Assembly: GCA_018970825.1 (NCBI GenBank)
Contig: JAGWVP010000027.1
Coordinates: forward strand, 1 to 13,178
Reading direction: 5' to 3'
Length of the DNA stretch: 13,178 nt
Origin: a bacterium
GTDB lineage: Bacteria > Desulfobacterota > Binatia > UBA12015
Every line of letters starts with the position of its first letter. The first letter of the stretch is position 1. The position numbers and the translations under genes were made by a program. Of this stretch, positions 1-7,996 are shown piece by piece. Below the pieces are notes generated by a model. That model was not told the origin of the DNA and ran no database searches. It worked only from the letters and a program-made list of their open reading frames with translations.

Positions 1-1315
1 GCAGGAGGACCACGTCGCCCTCGCGGGACTCCTCCGCCAGCCGCTCGGCGAGCGCCGTGCGGTCGGGCACGAAGCGCACGTCGGCGTGGCCTCGCGCCGT
101 CAGCGCGTGCGCGAGCGCGGTGCCGGTCGCACCCTCGATCGGCTCCTCGCCCGCCGGGTACACCTCGGTGAGGAAGAGCACGTCGGCGTCGTCGAAGGCG
201 TCGAGGAAATCGTGAAACAGGTCGCGCGTCCGGGTGAAGCGATGCGGCTGGAACGCGACCAGTCGACGGCGCGGCAGCGCCTCGCGCGCCGCGCGCAGGG
301 TGACGCGGATCTCCTCGGGGTGATGACCGTAATCGTCGATCACGAGCACCCCGCGCGCCTCGCCCCGCTGCTCGAACCGGCGGTGGATGCCGGTGAACCC
401 GGCCAGCGCCCGGGCCGCGCTCGCGAACGGCACGCCGACCTCGGCCCCGGCCGCGATCGTCGCGAGCGCGTTCTGCGCGACGTGCCGCCCGGGCATGCGG
501 ATCTCGACCGGCCCGAGATCCTGTCCGCCGCGGGTCGCGACGAAGCGGGTCGAGAAGCCCTCGACCACGAGGTCGCGCGCGCTCACCTCGGCGTCGGGCG
601 AGAGCCCGTAGGTCACGTAGCGCTTGCGCACGCGCGGCAGGAGGGCCCGGACGCGCGGGCTGTCGACGCACAGGATCGAGGCGCCGTAGAAGGGGACCCG
701 GTTCACGAACTCGAGGAATGCGTCGGCCGCTCGCTCGACGTCGCCGTAGTGGTCGAGGTGCTCGGGATCGATGTTCGTCACGATCGCGATCGTCGGCGAC
801 AGCAGGAGGAACGTGCCGTCGCTCTCGTCGGCCTCGACGACCATGTACTCGCCGCCGCCGAGCCGGGCGTTCGAGCCGAGCGACAGCACCTTGCCGCCGA
901 TCACGACGGTCGGGTCGAGCCCGCCGCCGGAGAGCACGGCCCCGAGCAGCGAGGTCGTCGTCGTCTTTCCGTGGGTGCCGGCGACCGCGAGGCCGTACTT
1001 GACCCGCATGAGCTCCGCGAGCATCTCCGCGCGCGGGATCACGGGGACGTGCAGGTCGCGCGCACGCGCCACCTCGGGATTCGAGAACTTGACGGCCGAC
1101 GAGATCACGACGACGTCGGTCGCCTCGCCGACGTGGGAGGGGTCGTGTCCGTAGAAGATCCGGGCGCCGAGTCCCTGCAGGCGCTCGCTCGTCTCGCTGC
1201 GGGCGAGGTCCGACCCGCTCACGACGTAGCCCATGCTGAGCAGGATCTCGGCGATGCCGCTCATGCCGATGCCGCCGATCCCGACGAAATGGATGTGGTG
1301 TCGTCCGCCGCGCAC
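1..1315 (-). CDS. murC: UDP-N-acetylmuramate--L-alanine ligase (MurC), 3' end cut by the window edge
   Basis: Cytoplasmic ATP-dependent ligase that adds L-Ala to UDP-MurNAc, the first amino acid of the peptidoglycan stem peptide. About 438 residues are visible, so some 20-40 C-terminal residues lie beyond the left edge. Seen motifs: the Rossmann-type N-terminal HFVGIGGIGMSG (about residues 10-21), the ATP-binding GTHGKTTT (114-121), ADESDG (163-168), NIDPEHLDHY (182-191), HRRFE (312-316) and DDYGHHPEE (328-336), all typical of MurC. The chosen start is a GTG ten residues before HFVGIGG, close to the family's usual N-terminal length; an in-frame GTG at 1351 is the alternative. Neither has a strong ribosome site. 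It follows murG by 68 bp, the loosest of the late junctions. No break is visible in the frame. Confidence 0.96.
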   Translation of the reverse strand, partial: MRGGRHHIHFVGIGGIGMSGIAEILLSMGYVVSGSDLARSETSERLQGLGARIFYGHDPSHVGEATDVVVISSAVKFSNPEVARARDLHVPVIPRAEMLAELMRVKYGLAVAGTHGKTTTTSLLGAVLSGGGLDPTVVIGGKVLSLGSNARLGGGEYMVVEADESDGTFLLLSPTIAIVTNIDPEHLDHYGDVERAADAFLEFVNRVPFYGASILCVDSPRVRALLPRVRKRYVTYGLSPDAEVSARDLVVEGFSTRFVATRGGQDLGPVEIRMPGRHVAQNALATIAAGAEVGVPFASAARALAGFTGIHRRFEQRGEARGVLVIDDYGHHPEEIRVTLRAAREALPRRRLVAFQPHRFTRTRDLFHDFLDAFDDADVLFLTEVYPAGEEPIEGATGTALAHALTARGHADVRFVPDRTALAERLAEESREGDVVLL

Positions 1316-1329
1316 GGCCGTGGTCTTAC

Positions 1330-1359
1330 CGGCCGGCCCGCGGGGCCGCACCCCGGCCG
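1330..1359 (-). other. Inverted repeat between murG and murC
   Basis: Perfect 7-bp arms (CGGCCGG at 1330-1336 and CCGGCCG at 1353-1359) flank a 16-nt loop in the 68-bp murG-murC spacer. No T-run follows, so it is not a standard intrinsic terminator. In such GC-rich DNA an arm pair of this size can occur by chance. It lies just upstream of the preferred murC start, and the alternative GTG start (1351) falls inside it, so it could affect murC translation. That role is only inference. Confidence 0.3.
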
Positions 1360-1383
1360 CCCGGCGGTCGGGCTCCGGGCCGG

Positions 1384-2472
1384 TCAGGCCGCCGAGCGGG
1401 CTCCCGGGAGGAGGCGCAGGCACTCGTCGACCACGCGCGAGGCCGCGTCGGGGTGCCCGAGGGCGCGCGCCCGGCGCCGGAGCTCGGCGGTGGCCACCTC
1501 GTCGTCGATCGCCCGCCGGACCGTCGCCGCGAGGGAGTCGGGCTCGAGCTCCCGGTCGAGCACCATCCAGGCCGCGCCCTCGTCGACCAGCGACTGTCCG
1601 TTCAGCCGCTGGTGATCGCCCGCCGCGAACGGGAAGGGAACGAGGATCGCGGCCTTGCCGAGGGCGGTGAGCTCGGCGATCGTCGTCGCCCCCGCACGGC
1701 AGACGACCAGGTCCGCGCGCGCGTAGGCGCTCGCCATGTCGTCGATGAACGCGCGCACCCGGGCGTCGAGTCCGAGCCGCCGGTAGGCCTCCTCGACCGC
1801 GTCGCGGTCGGTCTTCCCGGTCTGGTGCTCGACCGCGAGCGGCCGTCCGACCCGCGCGAGCGCGTCGGGAACCACGGAGTTCAGGCGATGGGCACCGGCG
1901 CTGCCGCCGAAGACCAGCACCCGGAACCGCCCGTCGGGCGACGCGGGGTCCGTGGTCCGCCCGCCCGCCGCGGCGAAGTCCCGCACCGGGTTGCCGGTCA
2001 CGACCGCGCGGGGTCCGAGCCCGCGCGCCGTCGACGGGAACGTCACGCAGACGCGGCTCGCGAACGGAGCGAGCGCCTTCGTCGCGAGCCCCGGCTCCGC
2101 GTTCTGTTCGAGCAGCACGACCGGGATGCGCGAGAGCGCCGCCGCGGCGACCGCCGGAAACGAAGCGTAGCCGCCCACCCCGACGACCAGGTCGGGTCGC
2201 CGCGCCCGCAGGACGCGACGGGCCCCGACGAGGCTCTTCGCCACCCGCCCGACGCCGCGCACGACCTCCGCCGGGCCCCGCCCCCGCAGCCCGCGCACCG
2301 GCAGGAGGTCGACCTCGAAGCCCGCCGCGGGAACCGCCGTGCGCTCGATGCCGTAGTCGCTGCCGACGAACGAGACCTCGGCACCCACGCGGCGGCGCAG
2401 CTCCTGCGCGACCGCGATGCCCGGGAAGAGGTGCCCGCCGGTACCGCCGCCGGCGATCAGGACCCTCGGCAC
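1384..2472 (-). CDS. murG: UDP-GlcNAc:undecaprenyl-PP-MurNAc-pentapeptide GlcNAc transferase (MurG)
   Basis: Peripheral inner-membrane GT28-family glycosyltransferase that adds GlcNAc to lipid I to make lipid II. It has 362 residues, normal for the family. Visible signatures: the glycine-rich N-terminal loop GGGTGGH (8-14), GVGGYASFP (98-106), LEQNAEPG (121-128), the second-domain loop FGGSAGAHRLN (188-198), HQTGK (216-220), and the donor-binding stretch CRAGATTIAEL (258-268) followed by PFPFAAGDHQRLN (279-291). The start is GTG, seven nucleotides after the ftsW stop, and it places the GGGTGGH loop at the expected distance from the N-terminus. It acts directly after MraY, encoded further upstream in the same operon. 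Confidence 0.97.
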   Translation of the reverse strand: MPRVLIAGGGTGGHLFPGIAVAQELRRRVGAEVSFVGSDYGIERTAVPAAGFEVDLLPVRGLRGRGPAEVVRGVGRVAKSLVGARRVLRARRPDLVVGVGGYASFPAVAAAALSRIPVVLLEQNAEPGLATKALAPFASRVCVTFPSTARGLGPRAVVTGNPVRDFAAAGGRTTDPASPDGRFRVLVFGGSAGAHRLNSVVPDALARVGRPLAVEHQTGKTDRDAVEEAYRRLGLDARVRAFIDDMASAYARADLVVCRAGATTIAELTALGKAAILVPFPFAAGDHQRLNGQSLVDEGAAWMVLDRELEPDSLAATVRRAIDDEVATAELRRRARALGHPDAASRVVDECLRLLPGARSAA

Positions 2473-2479
2473 GTCCCGC

Positions 2480-3631
2480 TCAGCGCGCGTCGCGCGAGAG
2501 CCCGAGGAGCACCGCGACGGTCGCGACCGACGCGATCATCGAGCTCCCGCCGTAGCTGACGAGCGGCAGCGGCAGCCCCTTCGTCGGAAGGAGCCCGACC
2601 ACGACCGCGACGTTCAGCGCCGCCTCGACGACCAGGAGGAAGGTGAGCCCGAAGGCGAGCAGCCGCGAGAAGTCGTCGCTCGATCGCGTCGCCACGCGGA
2701 AGCCGCGCAGGGCGATCACCGCGAAGCAGCCCAGCACGACGAGGCCGCCGACCAGCCCCAGTTCCTCGCCGACCAGCGCGAAGATGAAGTCCGTGTGCCC
2801 CTCGGGCAGGTAGAACATCTTCTGCTTCCCGTTGCCGAGCCCGGTGCCGAGCACCCCGCCGCTGCCGAACGAGAGCAGGGACTGGACGAGCTGGAATCCG
2901 CCGTTCTGCGGATCGCCCCACGGGTCGAGGAACGCGACGAGCCGCGCCCAGCGGTAGGGCTTCGTCCAGATGAGCGCGACCGCGGCGGGGATCGTGGCGG
3001 AACACAGCAGCGCGAGGTGGAGCGGCCTCGCGCCGGCCGCGAACATCATTCCGAAGGAGAGCGCGACCAGCACCATCGCCGCTCCGAAGTCGGGCTGGAG
3101 GAGCAGGACGACCGCCGTCAGGCCGAGGACGAGCAGGTGGGGCAGGACGCCGAACGTGAAACTGTCCATTCGCCCCTGCTTCCGGTGGAGAGAGCGCGCG
3201 AGGTAGAGCGCGAACGCCGGCTTCAGGATTTCCGACGGCTCGAAGGACACGATGCCGAGAGGAAGCCAGCGCCGCGCGCCGTTGCGCACCTGGCCCACGT
3301 GGGGAACGAGCGTGAGGACGACCAGCAGGAGCGCCGCGAGCGCGATCGCGTAGGCGTGCTTCTCGAGCGTCCGCGTCTCGACCTGCATCGCCCGCCAGCC
3401 GAGCGCGAGGGCGAGTGCGAGGAAGACCAGGTGCCGCTTCACGAGCGCCCACGGGCTGCCGAACCGCTCCTGCCCGAGAAAGAAACTCGCGTCGTAGACC
3501 ATCACGATCCCGAACCCGAGAAGCACGAGCACCGCGCCGAGAAGGAAGTGGTCGACGGCGCGGTGCCGGAGCACGCGGGGCCTCTGGGTCGCGATGGCGC
3601 GGGAGGAGACGATCGACGGGGTGGCGATCAT
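2480..3631 (-). CDS. ftsW: Septal peptidoglycan glycosyltransferase FtsW (SEDS family)
   Basis: Polytopic inner-membrane SEDS glycosyltransferase that polymerises lipid II at the division septum together with FtsI. It has 383 residues, with a short cytoplasmic N-terminus and about ten hydrophobic segments. Seen family motifs: GARRWLPLG (118-126) with FEPSEILKPA (130-139), QPDFGAAMV (179-187), the periplasmic-loop LPEGHTDFIFA (275-285), whose Asp281 matches the Asp proposed as catalytic in SEDS proteins, GEELGLVGG (288-296) and the C-terminal PLVSYGGSSM. The ATG overlaps the murD stop as ATGA, implying translational coupling. RodA is the close alternative, but the position between murD and murG, with ftsI in the same operon, identifies FtsW. 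Confidence 0.96.
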   Translation of the reverse strand: MIATPSIVSSRAIATQRPRVLRHRAVDHFLLGAVLVLLGFGIVMVYDASFFLGQERFGSPWALVKRHLVFLALALALGWRAMQVETRTLEKHAYAIALAALLLVVLTLVPHVGQVRNGARRWLPLGIVSFEPSEILKPAFALYLARSLHRKQGRMDSFTFGVLPHLLVLGLTAVVLLLQPDFGAAMVLVALSFGMMFAAGARPLHLALLCSATIPAAVALIWTKPYRWARLVAFLDPWGDPQNGGFQLVQSLLSFGSGGVLGTGLGNGKQKMFYLPEGHTDFIFALVGEELGLVGGLVVLGCFAVIALRGFRVATRSSDDFSRLLAFGLTFLLVVEAALNVAVVVGLLPTKGLPLPLVSYGGSSMIASVATVAVLLGLSRDAR

Positions 3632-5004
3632 GGCTGGAGGGCCCTCACCTGGGCGGCGAAGGCATCCCCCCTCGCCGCGTAGTTCTCGAACTGGTCCATG
3701 CTCGCGCAGGCCGGGGAAAGCAGGACGACGTCCCCCGACCTGGCCTCGCGGGCGGCCGCCGCGACCGCGTCGGCGAAGATCTCGTGGCAGGCCGTCGCCG
3801 TCGCGCCGTCCCATGCGTCGCGCAGCTCCTCGCGCGCGGCCCCGTAGAGCGAGAGGAACCGGACCTTGCGCCGCAGCATCTCCCGGGCGATGCCGTAGTC
3901 GCCGCCCTTCGAGAGACCGCCCGCGACCAGCACGACCGAGCCGTCGCGGTATCCCTCGAGCGACTTGAGCAGCGCGCCGACGTTGGTGCCCTTCGAGTCG
4001 TCGACGAACGAGACGCCGGCGATCTCGGCGACCGCCTCGAGCCGGTGCCGCAACCCCTCGAACGAGTCGATCGTCCGCTGCACGACCCCGGGTGCGACGT
4101 CGAGCGCACGCGCCGCGAGAATCGCGGCCATGAGGTTCTCGCGGTTGTGCCGGCCCGCGAGCCGCGTCCGGGCGAGCGGGAAGACGAGGCGCCCCGCGGG
4201 TTCGTCGACCACGATCGCGTCGCCCTCGATCGACGCCGCGACTCCTCGCGAGCCGGCCGGGGGGACCGTGCCGAACGTGCGCACCTCCGCCGCGATCTCC
4301 GGGGCGAAGCGCAGGACCGCCGGGTCGTCCCGGTTCAGGATCGCGACGTCGCCCGGCCGCTGCCGTGCGAAGATCCGCGCCTTCGTGCGCGCGTAGTGGT
4401 CGAAGTCGCGATAGCGGTCGAGGTGATCGTCGGTCACGTTGAGAAGGAGGGCCACGCGCGGGCGGAAGCGCTCGACCCACTCGAGCTGGAAGCTCGAGAT
4501 CTCGGCGACGACCGTGTCCCACGTGCCGTCGGCGGCGTCGACGAGCGGCGTCCCGAGGTTGCCCCCGGTGAAGGTACGGCGTCCGTCGCACTCGAGCATC
4601 GCGCCGACGAGCGAGGTCGTGGTGCTCTTTCCGTTGGTCCCGGTGATCGCGACGATCGGAGCCGCGATCCGGCGCGCGGCGACCTCGATCTCCGACAGCA
4701 CCGGGACGCCTCGGGCCACCGCGGCCGCGAGCACGGGCGCGTCGGCCGGGATCCCGGGACTCGGCACGACCAGGTCGATCCCGTCGAGCAGGCGAGGTCC
4801 GTCGTCGCCCGCGATCCACTCGACGCCCGCGAGGTCGCCGGGCCGCTCGAGGGCGGGGCGCCGGTCGCAGGCGCGGACCCGCGCCCCGATCCCCGACAGC
4901 CAGCGGGCGGTCGCGAGCCCCGTGCGACCGAGGCCGACGACGAGGACCCGCCGGCCGGCGACCTCGAACCCGTCCCGGGCGATGCGTTCCGCGGTCGCGC
5001 TCAC
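3628..5004 (-). CDS. murD: UDP-N-acetylmuramoyl-L-alanine--D-glutamate ligase (MurD)
   Basis: Cytoplasmic ATP-dependent ligase adding D-Glu to UDP-MurNAc-L-Ala. It has 458 residues, close to the family norm. Seen motifs: N-terminal Rossmann-like VLVVGLGRTGLA (20-31), SPGIP (82-86), the P-loop GTNGKSTTT (122-130), EISSFQLE (168-175), NVTDDHLDRY (189-198), GRHNRENL in the middle and DDSKGTN in the C-terminal domain. The start is GTG overlapping the mraY stop as GTGA; the open frame continues far upstream, but that part is the shadow of mraY. The stop overlaps the ftsW ATG. Nothing unusual was noted in the protein. Confidence 0.96.
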   Translation of the reverse strand: MSATAERIARDGFEVAGRRVLVVGLGRTGLATARWLSGIGARVRACDRRPALERPGDLAGVEWIAGDDGPRLLDGIDLVVPSPGIPADAPVLAAAVARGVPVLSEIEVAARRIAAPIVAITGTNGKSTTTSLVGAMLECDGRRTFTGGNLGTPLVDAADGTWDTVVAEISSFQLEWVERFRPRVALLLNVTDDHLDRYRDFDHYARTKARIFARQRPGDVAILNRDDPAVLRFAPEIAAEVRTFGTVPPAGSRGVAASIEGDAIVVDEPAGRLVFPLARTRLAGRHNRENLMAAILAARALDVAPGVVQRTIDSFEGLRHRLEAVAEIAGVSFVDDSKGTNVGALLKSLEGYRDGSVVLVAGGLSKGGDYGIAREMLRRKVRFLSLYGAAREELRDAWDGATATACHEIFADAVAAAAREARSGDVVLLSPACASMDQFENYAARGDAFAAQVRALQP

Positions 5005-6077
5005 CGCAGCTTCAGCGTGGAGAGGGAGAGCAGCGCGCAGATCACCGCGATGATCCAGAAGCGCACGATGATGAGCGGCTCGGGCCAGCCGAGAAGCTCG
5101 AAGTGGTGGTGGACCGGGGCCATCCGGAAGATGCGCTTGCGGCGCGTCTTGTACGACGCGACCTGGAAGATCACGGAGAACATCTCGGCGAAGAAGACGC
5201 CGCCGAGCAGCGGGAGCAGGAGCGCCTGCTTGCTGACGAGCATCATGACCGCGATCGCCGCGCCGAGCGGCAGCGAGCCCACGTCCCCCATGAAGACCTT
5301 CGCCGGGTAGGCGTTGAACCACAGGAAGCCGAGACCGGCGGCGACCAGTGCCCCGCCGAAGACGGCGAGTTCGCCCGCGCCGGGCACGTGGTGGATCTGC
5401 AGGTAGCGCGCGATCTCGGCGTGCCCCGCGACGTAGGCGAACACCGTGCAGGTGCCCGCCGCGATCGCGACCGGGACGATCGCGAGCCCGTCGAGGCCGT
5501 CGGTCAGGTTGACCGCGTTCGAGGTCCCCACGATCAGCAGCGCCGCGAACGGCACGTACCACCACCCGAGCTCGGGATGGAGGTCCTTGAACAGCGGCAC
5601 CGGGAGCTCGGTGCCGACCTCGGGCTGGAGCGCGAGGAAGATCGCGGCCGGGACCGCGATCCCGAACTGCAGCCAGAGCTTGCCCCGGGCCGAGAGCCCC
5701 GCCGAGCTGCGGCCGCGCAGCTTGCGGTAGTCGTCGACGAAGCCGATCGCGCCGAATCCGAGCAGCACGAACAGCACGAGCCAGACGTAGGCGTTCGAGA
5801 GATCGGCGAGGAGCAGCGTCGCGAGCGCGCTCGAGAACAGGATGAGCGTGCCGCCCATCGTGGGCGTACCGGCCTTCGCCTTGTGGCGCTCGGGGCCGTC
5901 GTCGCGGATGTGCTGCCCGACGCGCATCTCGGAGAGCTTGCGGATGAGCGGCTTGCCGAGCCAGAGCGAGATCACGAGCGCCGTCAGGCTCCCGACCAGC
6001 GTCCGGAAGGAGATGTACCGGAAGACGTTCAGGACCGAGTAGGTCCGGTGGAGGGGATAGAGGATCTGGTAGAGCAT
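5001..6077 (-). CDS. mraY: Phospho-MurNAc-pentapeptide transferase (MraY, lipid I synthase)
   Basis: Integral inner-membrane enzyme that transfers phospho-MurNAc-pentapeptide to undecaprenyl phosphate to form lipid I. It has 358 residues with about ten hydrophobic segments; the E. coli protein has 360. Seen: GTPTMGG (70-76), the catalytic FVDDYRK with Asp115 and Asp116, NLTDGLDGLA (190-199), FMGDVGS with Asp265, and the MAPVHHHFE histidine motif (319-327), so all residues known to be needed are present. The ATG start gives the usual N-terminus beginning MLYQIL. A purine-rich GGTGGAAG lies about 9 nt upstream. It is preceded by a 323-bp non-coding gap where murF would normally be, and its stop overlaps the murD GTG. 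Confidence 0.97.
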   Translation of the reverse strand: MLYQILYPLHRTYSVLNVFRYISFRTLVGSLTALVISLWLGKPLIRKLSEMRVGQHIRDDGPERHKAKAGTPTMGGTLILFSSALATLLLADLSNAYVWLVLFVLLGFGAIGFVDDYRKLRGRSSAGLSARGKLWLQFGIAVPAAIFLALQPEVGTELPVPLFKDLHPELGWWYVPFAALLIVGTSNAVNLTDGLDGLAIVPVAIAAGTCTVFAYVAGHAEIARYLQIHHVPGAGELAVFGGALVAAGLGFLWFNAYPAKVFMGDVGSLPLGAAIAVMMLVSKQALLLPLLGGVFFAEMFSVIFQVASYKTRRKRIFRMAPVHHHFELLGWPEPLIIVRFWIIAVICALLSLSTLKLR

Positions 6078-6131
6078 CTCGCGCGTCTTCCACCTTCGCT
6101 TCGACTTCGGTCCCCTCGGTGCCCGGGGGTC

Positions 6132-6184
6132 GGGCCAGGTCCGATTCGCGCGCCCGCTCGGACACGGCGACCCGGACCTGGCCC
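6132..6184 (-). repeat. Perfect 12-bp inverted repeat upstream of mraY
   Basis: The arms GGGCCAGGTCCG (6132-6143) and CGGACCTGGCCC (6173-6184) are exact reverse complements separated by 29 nt. In RNA they would form a very stable stem about 55-107 nt before the mraY start. No T-run follows, so it does not look like an intrinsic terminator. It could be an RNA processing or stability element, a translational control hairpin or a protein site. The structure is seen; the role is unknown. Confidence 0.75.
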
Positions 6185-6314
6185 TTCCCACCATTCCGAA
6201 CGCGTCCTCCGCAACCCCACCACCGCCGCCGTCCGCGTCCGGACCTGTCCGCCTCCGCCTTCGCGCGGTGCATGCCGGAGTGACGAGACCACTCCCGCAC
6301 CGCTTCCGAAGGGC

Positions 6315-6338
6315 GCCGGGCCCGCATGCGGGTCCGGC
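6315..6338. repeat. 24-bp near-perfect palindrome in the murE-mraY gap
   Basis: The core CCCGCATGCGGG (6321-6332) is a perfect 12-bp palindrome. Six more positions on each side continue the symmetry, with one G/T mismatch (6320 with 6333). It lies 62 bp after the murE stop. Dyads of this form may bind dimeric proteins, or form a hairpin in mRNA. No T-run follows on either strand. Confidence 0.6.
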
Positions 6339-6400
6339 CTCCACCACCGACTTCCTCCACCTCGCCACCCTTCGACGGCGGCGGACGAGACCGCATCGGC

Positions 6401-7996
6401 TCAGTGCACGCGAGCCTCCGGCTCCCCCTTCCAGCCGCGCGCCGCGAGTGCGGCGCGCGCTTCTTCCCGGTCGTCGAGATGATGCTTCGTCGTCCCGACG
6501 ATCTGGTAGTCCTCGTGTCCCTTTCCCGCGATCAGAACCAGGTCGGAATCCCCCGCGATCTCGATCGCGCGAAGGATCGCCGTGCGGCGCTCGGGCACCA
6601 CTGCAACCGCCTCCACCACACCTTGCCCGAGCGCCGCCTCGGCAACGGGCGTGCGGCCTTCGCCGCGCACGCCCTCCTCGATGGCGGCAAGGATCGCCAT
6701 CGGATTCTCCGTCCTCGGGTTGTCCGAGGTCAGAATGACGATGTCGGAAAGCCGGGCTGCGATCGCGCCCATGAGCGGGCGCTTGCCCGCGTCGCGATCG
6801 CCCCCGCAGCCGAAGACCGTGATGAGCCTGCCGGAGCAGAGCCCCCGGAGACTCGCCAGGACGCGCTCGAGCGCGTCCGGCTTGTGCGCGTAGTCGACGA
6901 CCACGCGGAAGGGCTGTCCCGCGCGGACCGACTCGAGACGTCCCGGGACCGCCGGGAGGTCCGCGATGCCGCGGACGATCGCCTCGGCGGGGATGCCGAG
7001 ACGCCAGGCCGTCGCCGCCGCCGCCTCGATGTTGGAGGCGTGGGGCGCACCGACGAGGCGCGTCGAGAAGGCGACGCTGCGATCGCCGAGGAGGATCTCG
7101 CCGCGCATGCCGTCGAGGTCGGAGACCACGCCGGTGCAACGAACGTCGCCCCCCGGTCCGAAACGGACGCAGGGCACCCGGGTGCGCGCCGCGACCTTCT
7201 CGACCTCGGGATCCGATGCGTTCACGACGGCGAAGCTCGCCTTGCCGGAGGAGGGAAGGAGTTCGAGGAAGAGCCTCGCCTTCGCCTCGCGGTACTCGTC
7301 GAGATCCGCGTGGAAGTCGAGATGATCGCGCGAGAGGTTCGTGAAGACGCCGGCGTCGAACGAGGTCGCGCACAGCCGGTCGAGCGCGAGCGCGTGGGAC
7401 GAGGCCTCGAGCGCGACGTGCGTCACGCCGTCGCCGCGCATGCGGGCGAGCAGCCCCTGCAGTTCGACCGCGTCGGGCGTCGTGAGCGACGCGGCCGCGT
7501 TCCGCCCGCCCCATCGGTACTCGATCGTGCCGAGGACGCCGGTGGGATGGCCGGCCGCGACGAACATCGACTCGAGCAGCCAGGTCGTGGTCGTCTTGCC
7601 GCTCGTGCCGGTCACCGCGACCACCGTCATCGCGCGACTCGGATGCCCGGCCATCGAGGCGGCCGCCTCGGCGACGAACGCGCGCGGTGCGCGGCAGGCG
7701 ACCACCGCCCGGCCCGGGGGCACCGCGACCGATCCCGTCTGCTCGTCGGCGACGGCCACCGCTGCGGCGCCCTTCGCGAACGCCGAGGCCGCGTGACTCG
7801 CACCGTCGACCTTCGATCCCGGCAGGCCGACGAACAGGTCGCCCGGCTCGACGCGTCTCGAGTCGAGCACGACGCGCCCGATCCGCACGTCGCGGACTCC
7901 CGCCGCGACACGCGCCCCCGAGGGGCAGTCGGCGAGCAGCGCCTCGAGCGCCCGAGGGGACGCGTCGGCCGCAGCGTGCGCGATCGGGGCGCTCAC
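6401..7996 (-). CDS. murE: UDP-MurNAc-L-Ala-D-Glu--meso-2,6-diaminopimelate ligase (MurE)
   Basis: Cytoplasmic ligase adding the third stem-peptide residue. It has 531 residues, slightly longer than the E. coli enzyme. Seen: the P-loop GTSGKTTTT (130-138), LEASSHAL (196-203), NLSRDHLDFH (220-229), YREAKARLF with Lys239, the lysine expected to be carbamylated, YAHKPDALE (369-377), GCGGDRDAGKRPLMG (396-410) and DNPRTENP (425-432). The DNPR form is the meso-DAP-selecting motif, so this predicts DAP-type peptidoglycan. The GTG start overlaps the ftsI stop as GTGA. There is no C-terminal fusion to MurF, which is otherwise missing from the operon. Confidence 0.96.
   Translation of the reverse strand: MSAPIAHAAADASPRALEALLADCPSGARVAAGVRDVRIGRVVLDSRRVEPGDLFVGLPGSKVDGASHAASAFAKGAAAVAVADEQTGSVAVPPGRAVVACRAPRAFVAEAAASMAGHPSRAMTVVAVTGTSGKTTTTWLLESMFVAAGHPTGVLGTIEYRWGGRNAAASLTTPDAVELQGLLARMRGDGVTHVALEASSHALALDRLCATSFDAGVFTNLSRDHLDFHADLDEYREAKARLFLELLPSSGKASFAVVNASDPEVEKVAARTRVPCVRFGPGGDVRCTGVVSDLDGMRGEILLGDRSVAFSTRLVGAPHASNIEAAAATAWRLGIPAEAIVRGIADLPAVPGRLESVRAGQPFRVVVDYAHKPDALERVLASLRGLCSGRLITVFGCGGDRDAGKRPLMGAIAARLSDIVILTSDNPRTENPMAILAAIEEGVRGEGRTPVAEAALGQGVVEAVAVVPERRTAILRAIEIAGDSDLVLIAGKGHEDYQIVGTTKHHLDDREEARAALAARGWKGEPEARVH

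Larger units (their letters stand above)
6078..6400. other. 323-bp non-coding, structure-rich gap where murF is expected
   Basis: In the common dcw order murF lies between murE and mraY. Here the stretch has no credible gene. The three minus-strand frames read as Arg/Gly/Pro-rich translations with no MurF motif (no GTNGKT P-loop, no NAYNAN-type Asn motif). Open frames across it are extensions of neighbouring genes or their shadows. It contains a perfect 12-bp inverted repeat (6132-6143 with 6173-6184), a 24-bp near-perfect palindrome (6315-6338), a 6-bp-arm hairpin (6277-6295), recurring CGGACC/GGTCCG words, and G-rich tracts on the operon's sense strand (about 6206-6228 and 6342-6374). No consensus promoter was found, but a GC-rich one could be missed. 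Confidence 0.7.

Noticed and set aside
6029..6292. An 87-residue minus-strand frame in the murE-mraY gap
   Set aside because: The composition is Arg/Gly-rich, there is no motif, and it runs into mraY in another frame. It shows no sign of being a murF remnant.
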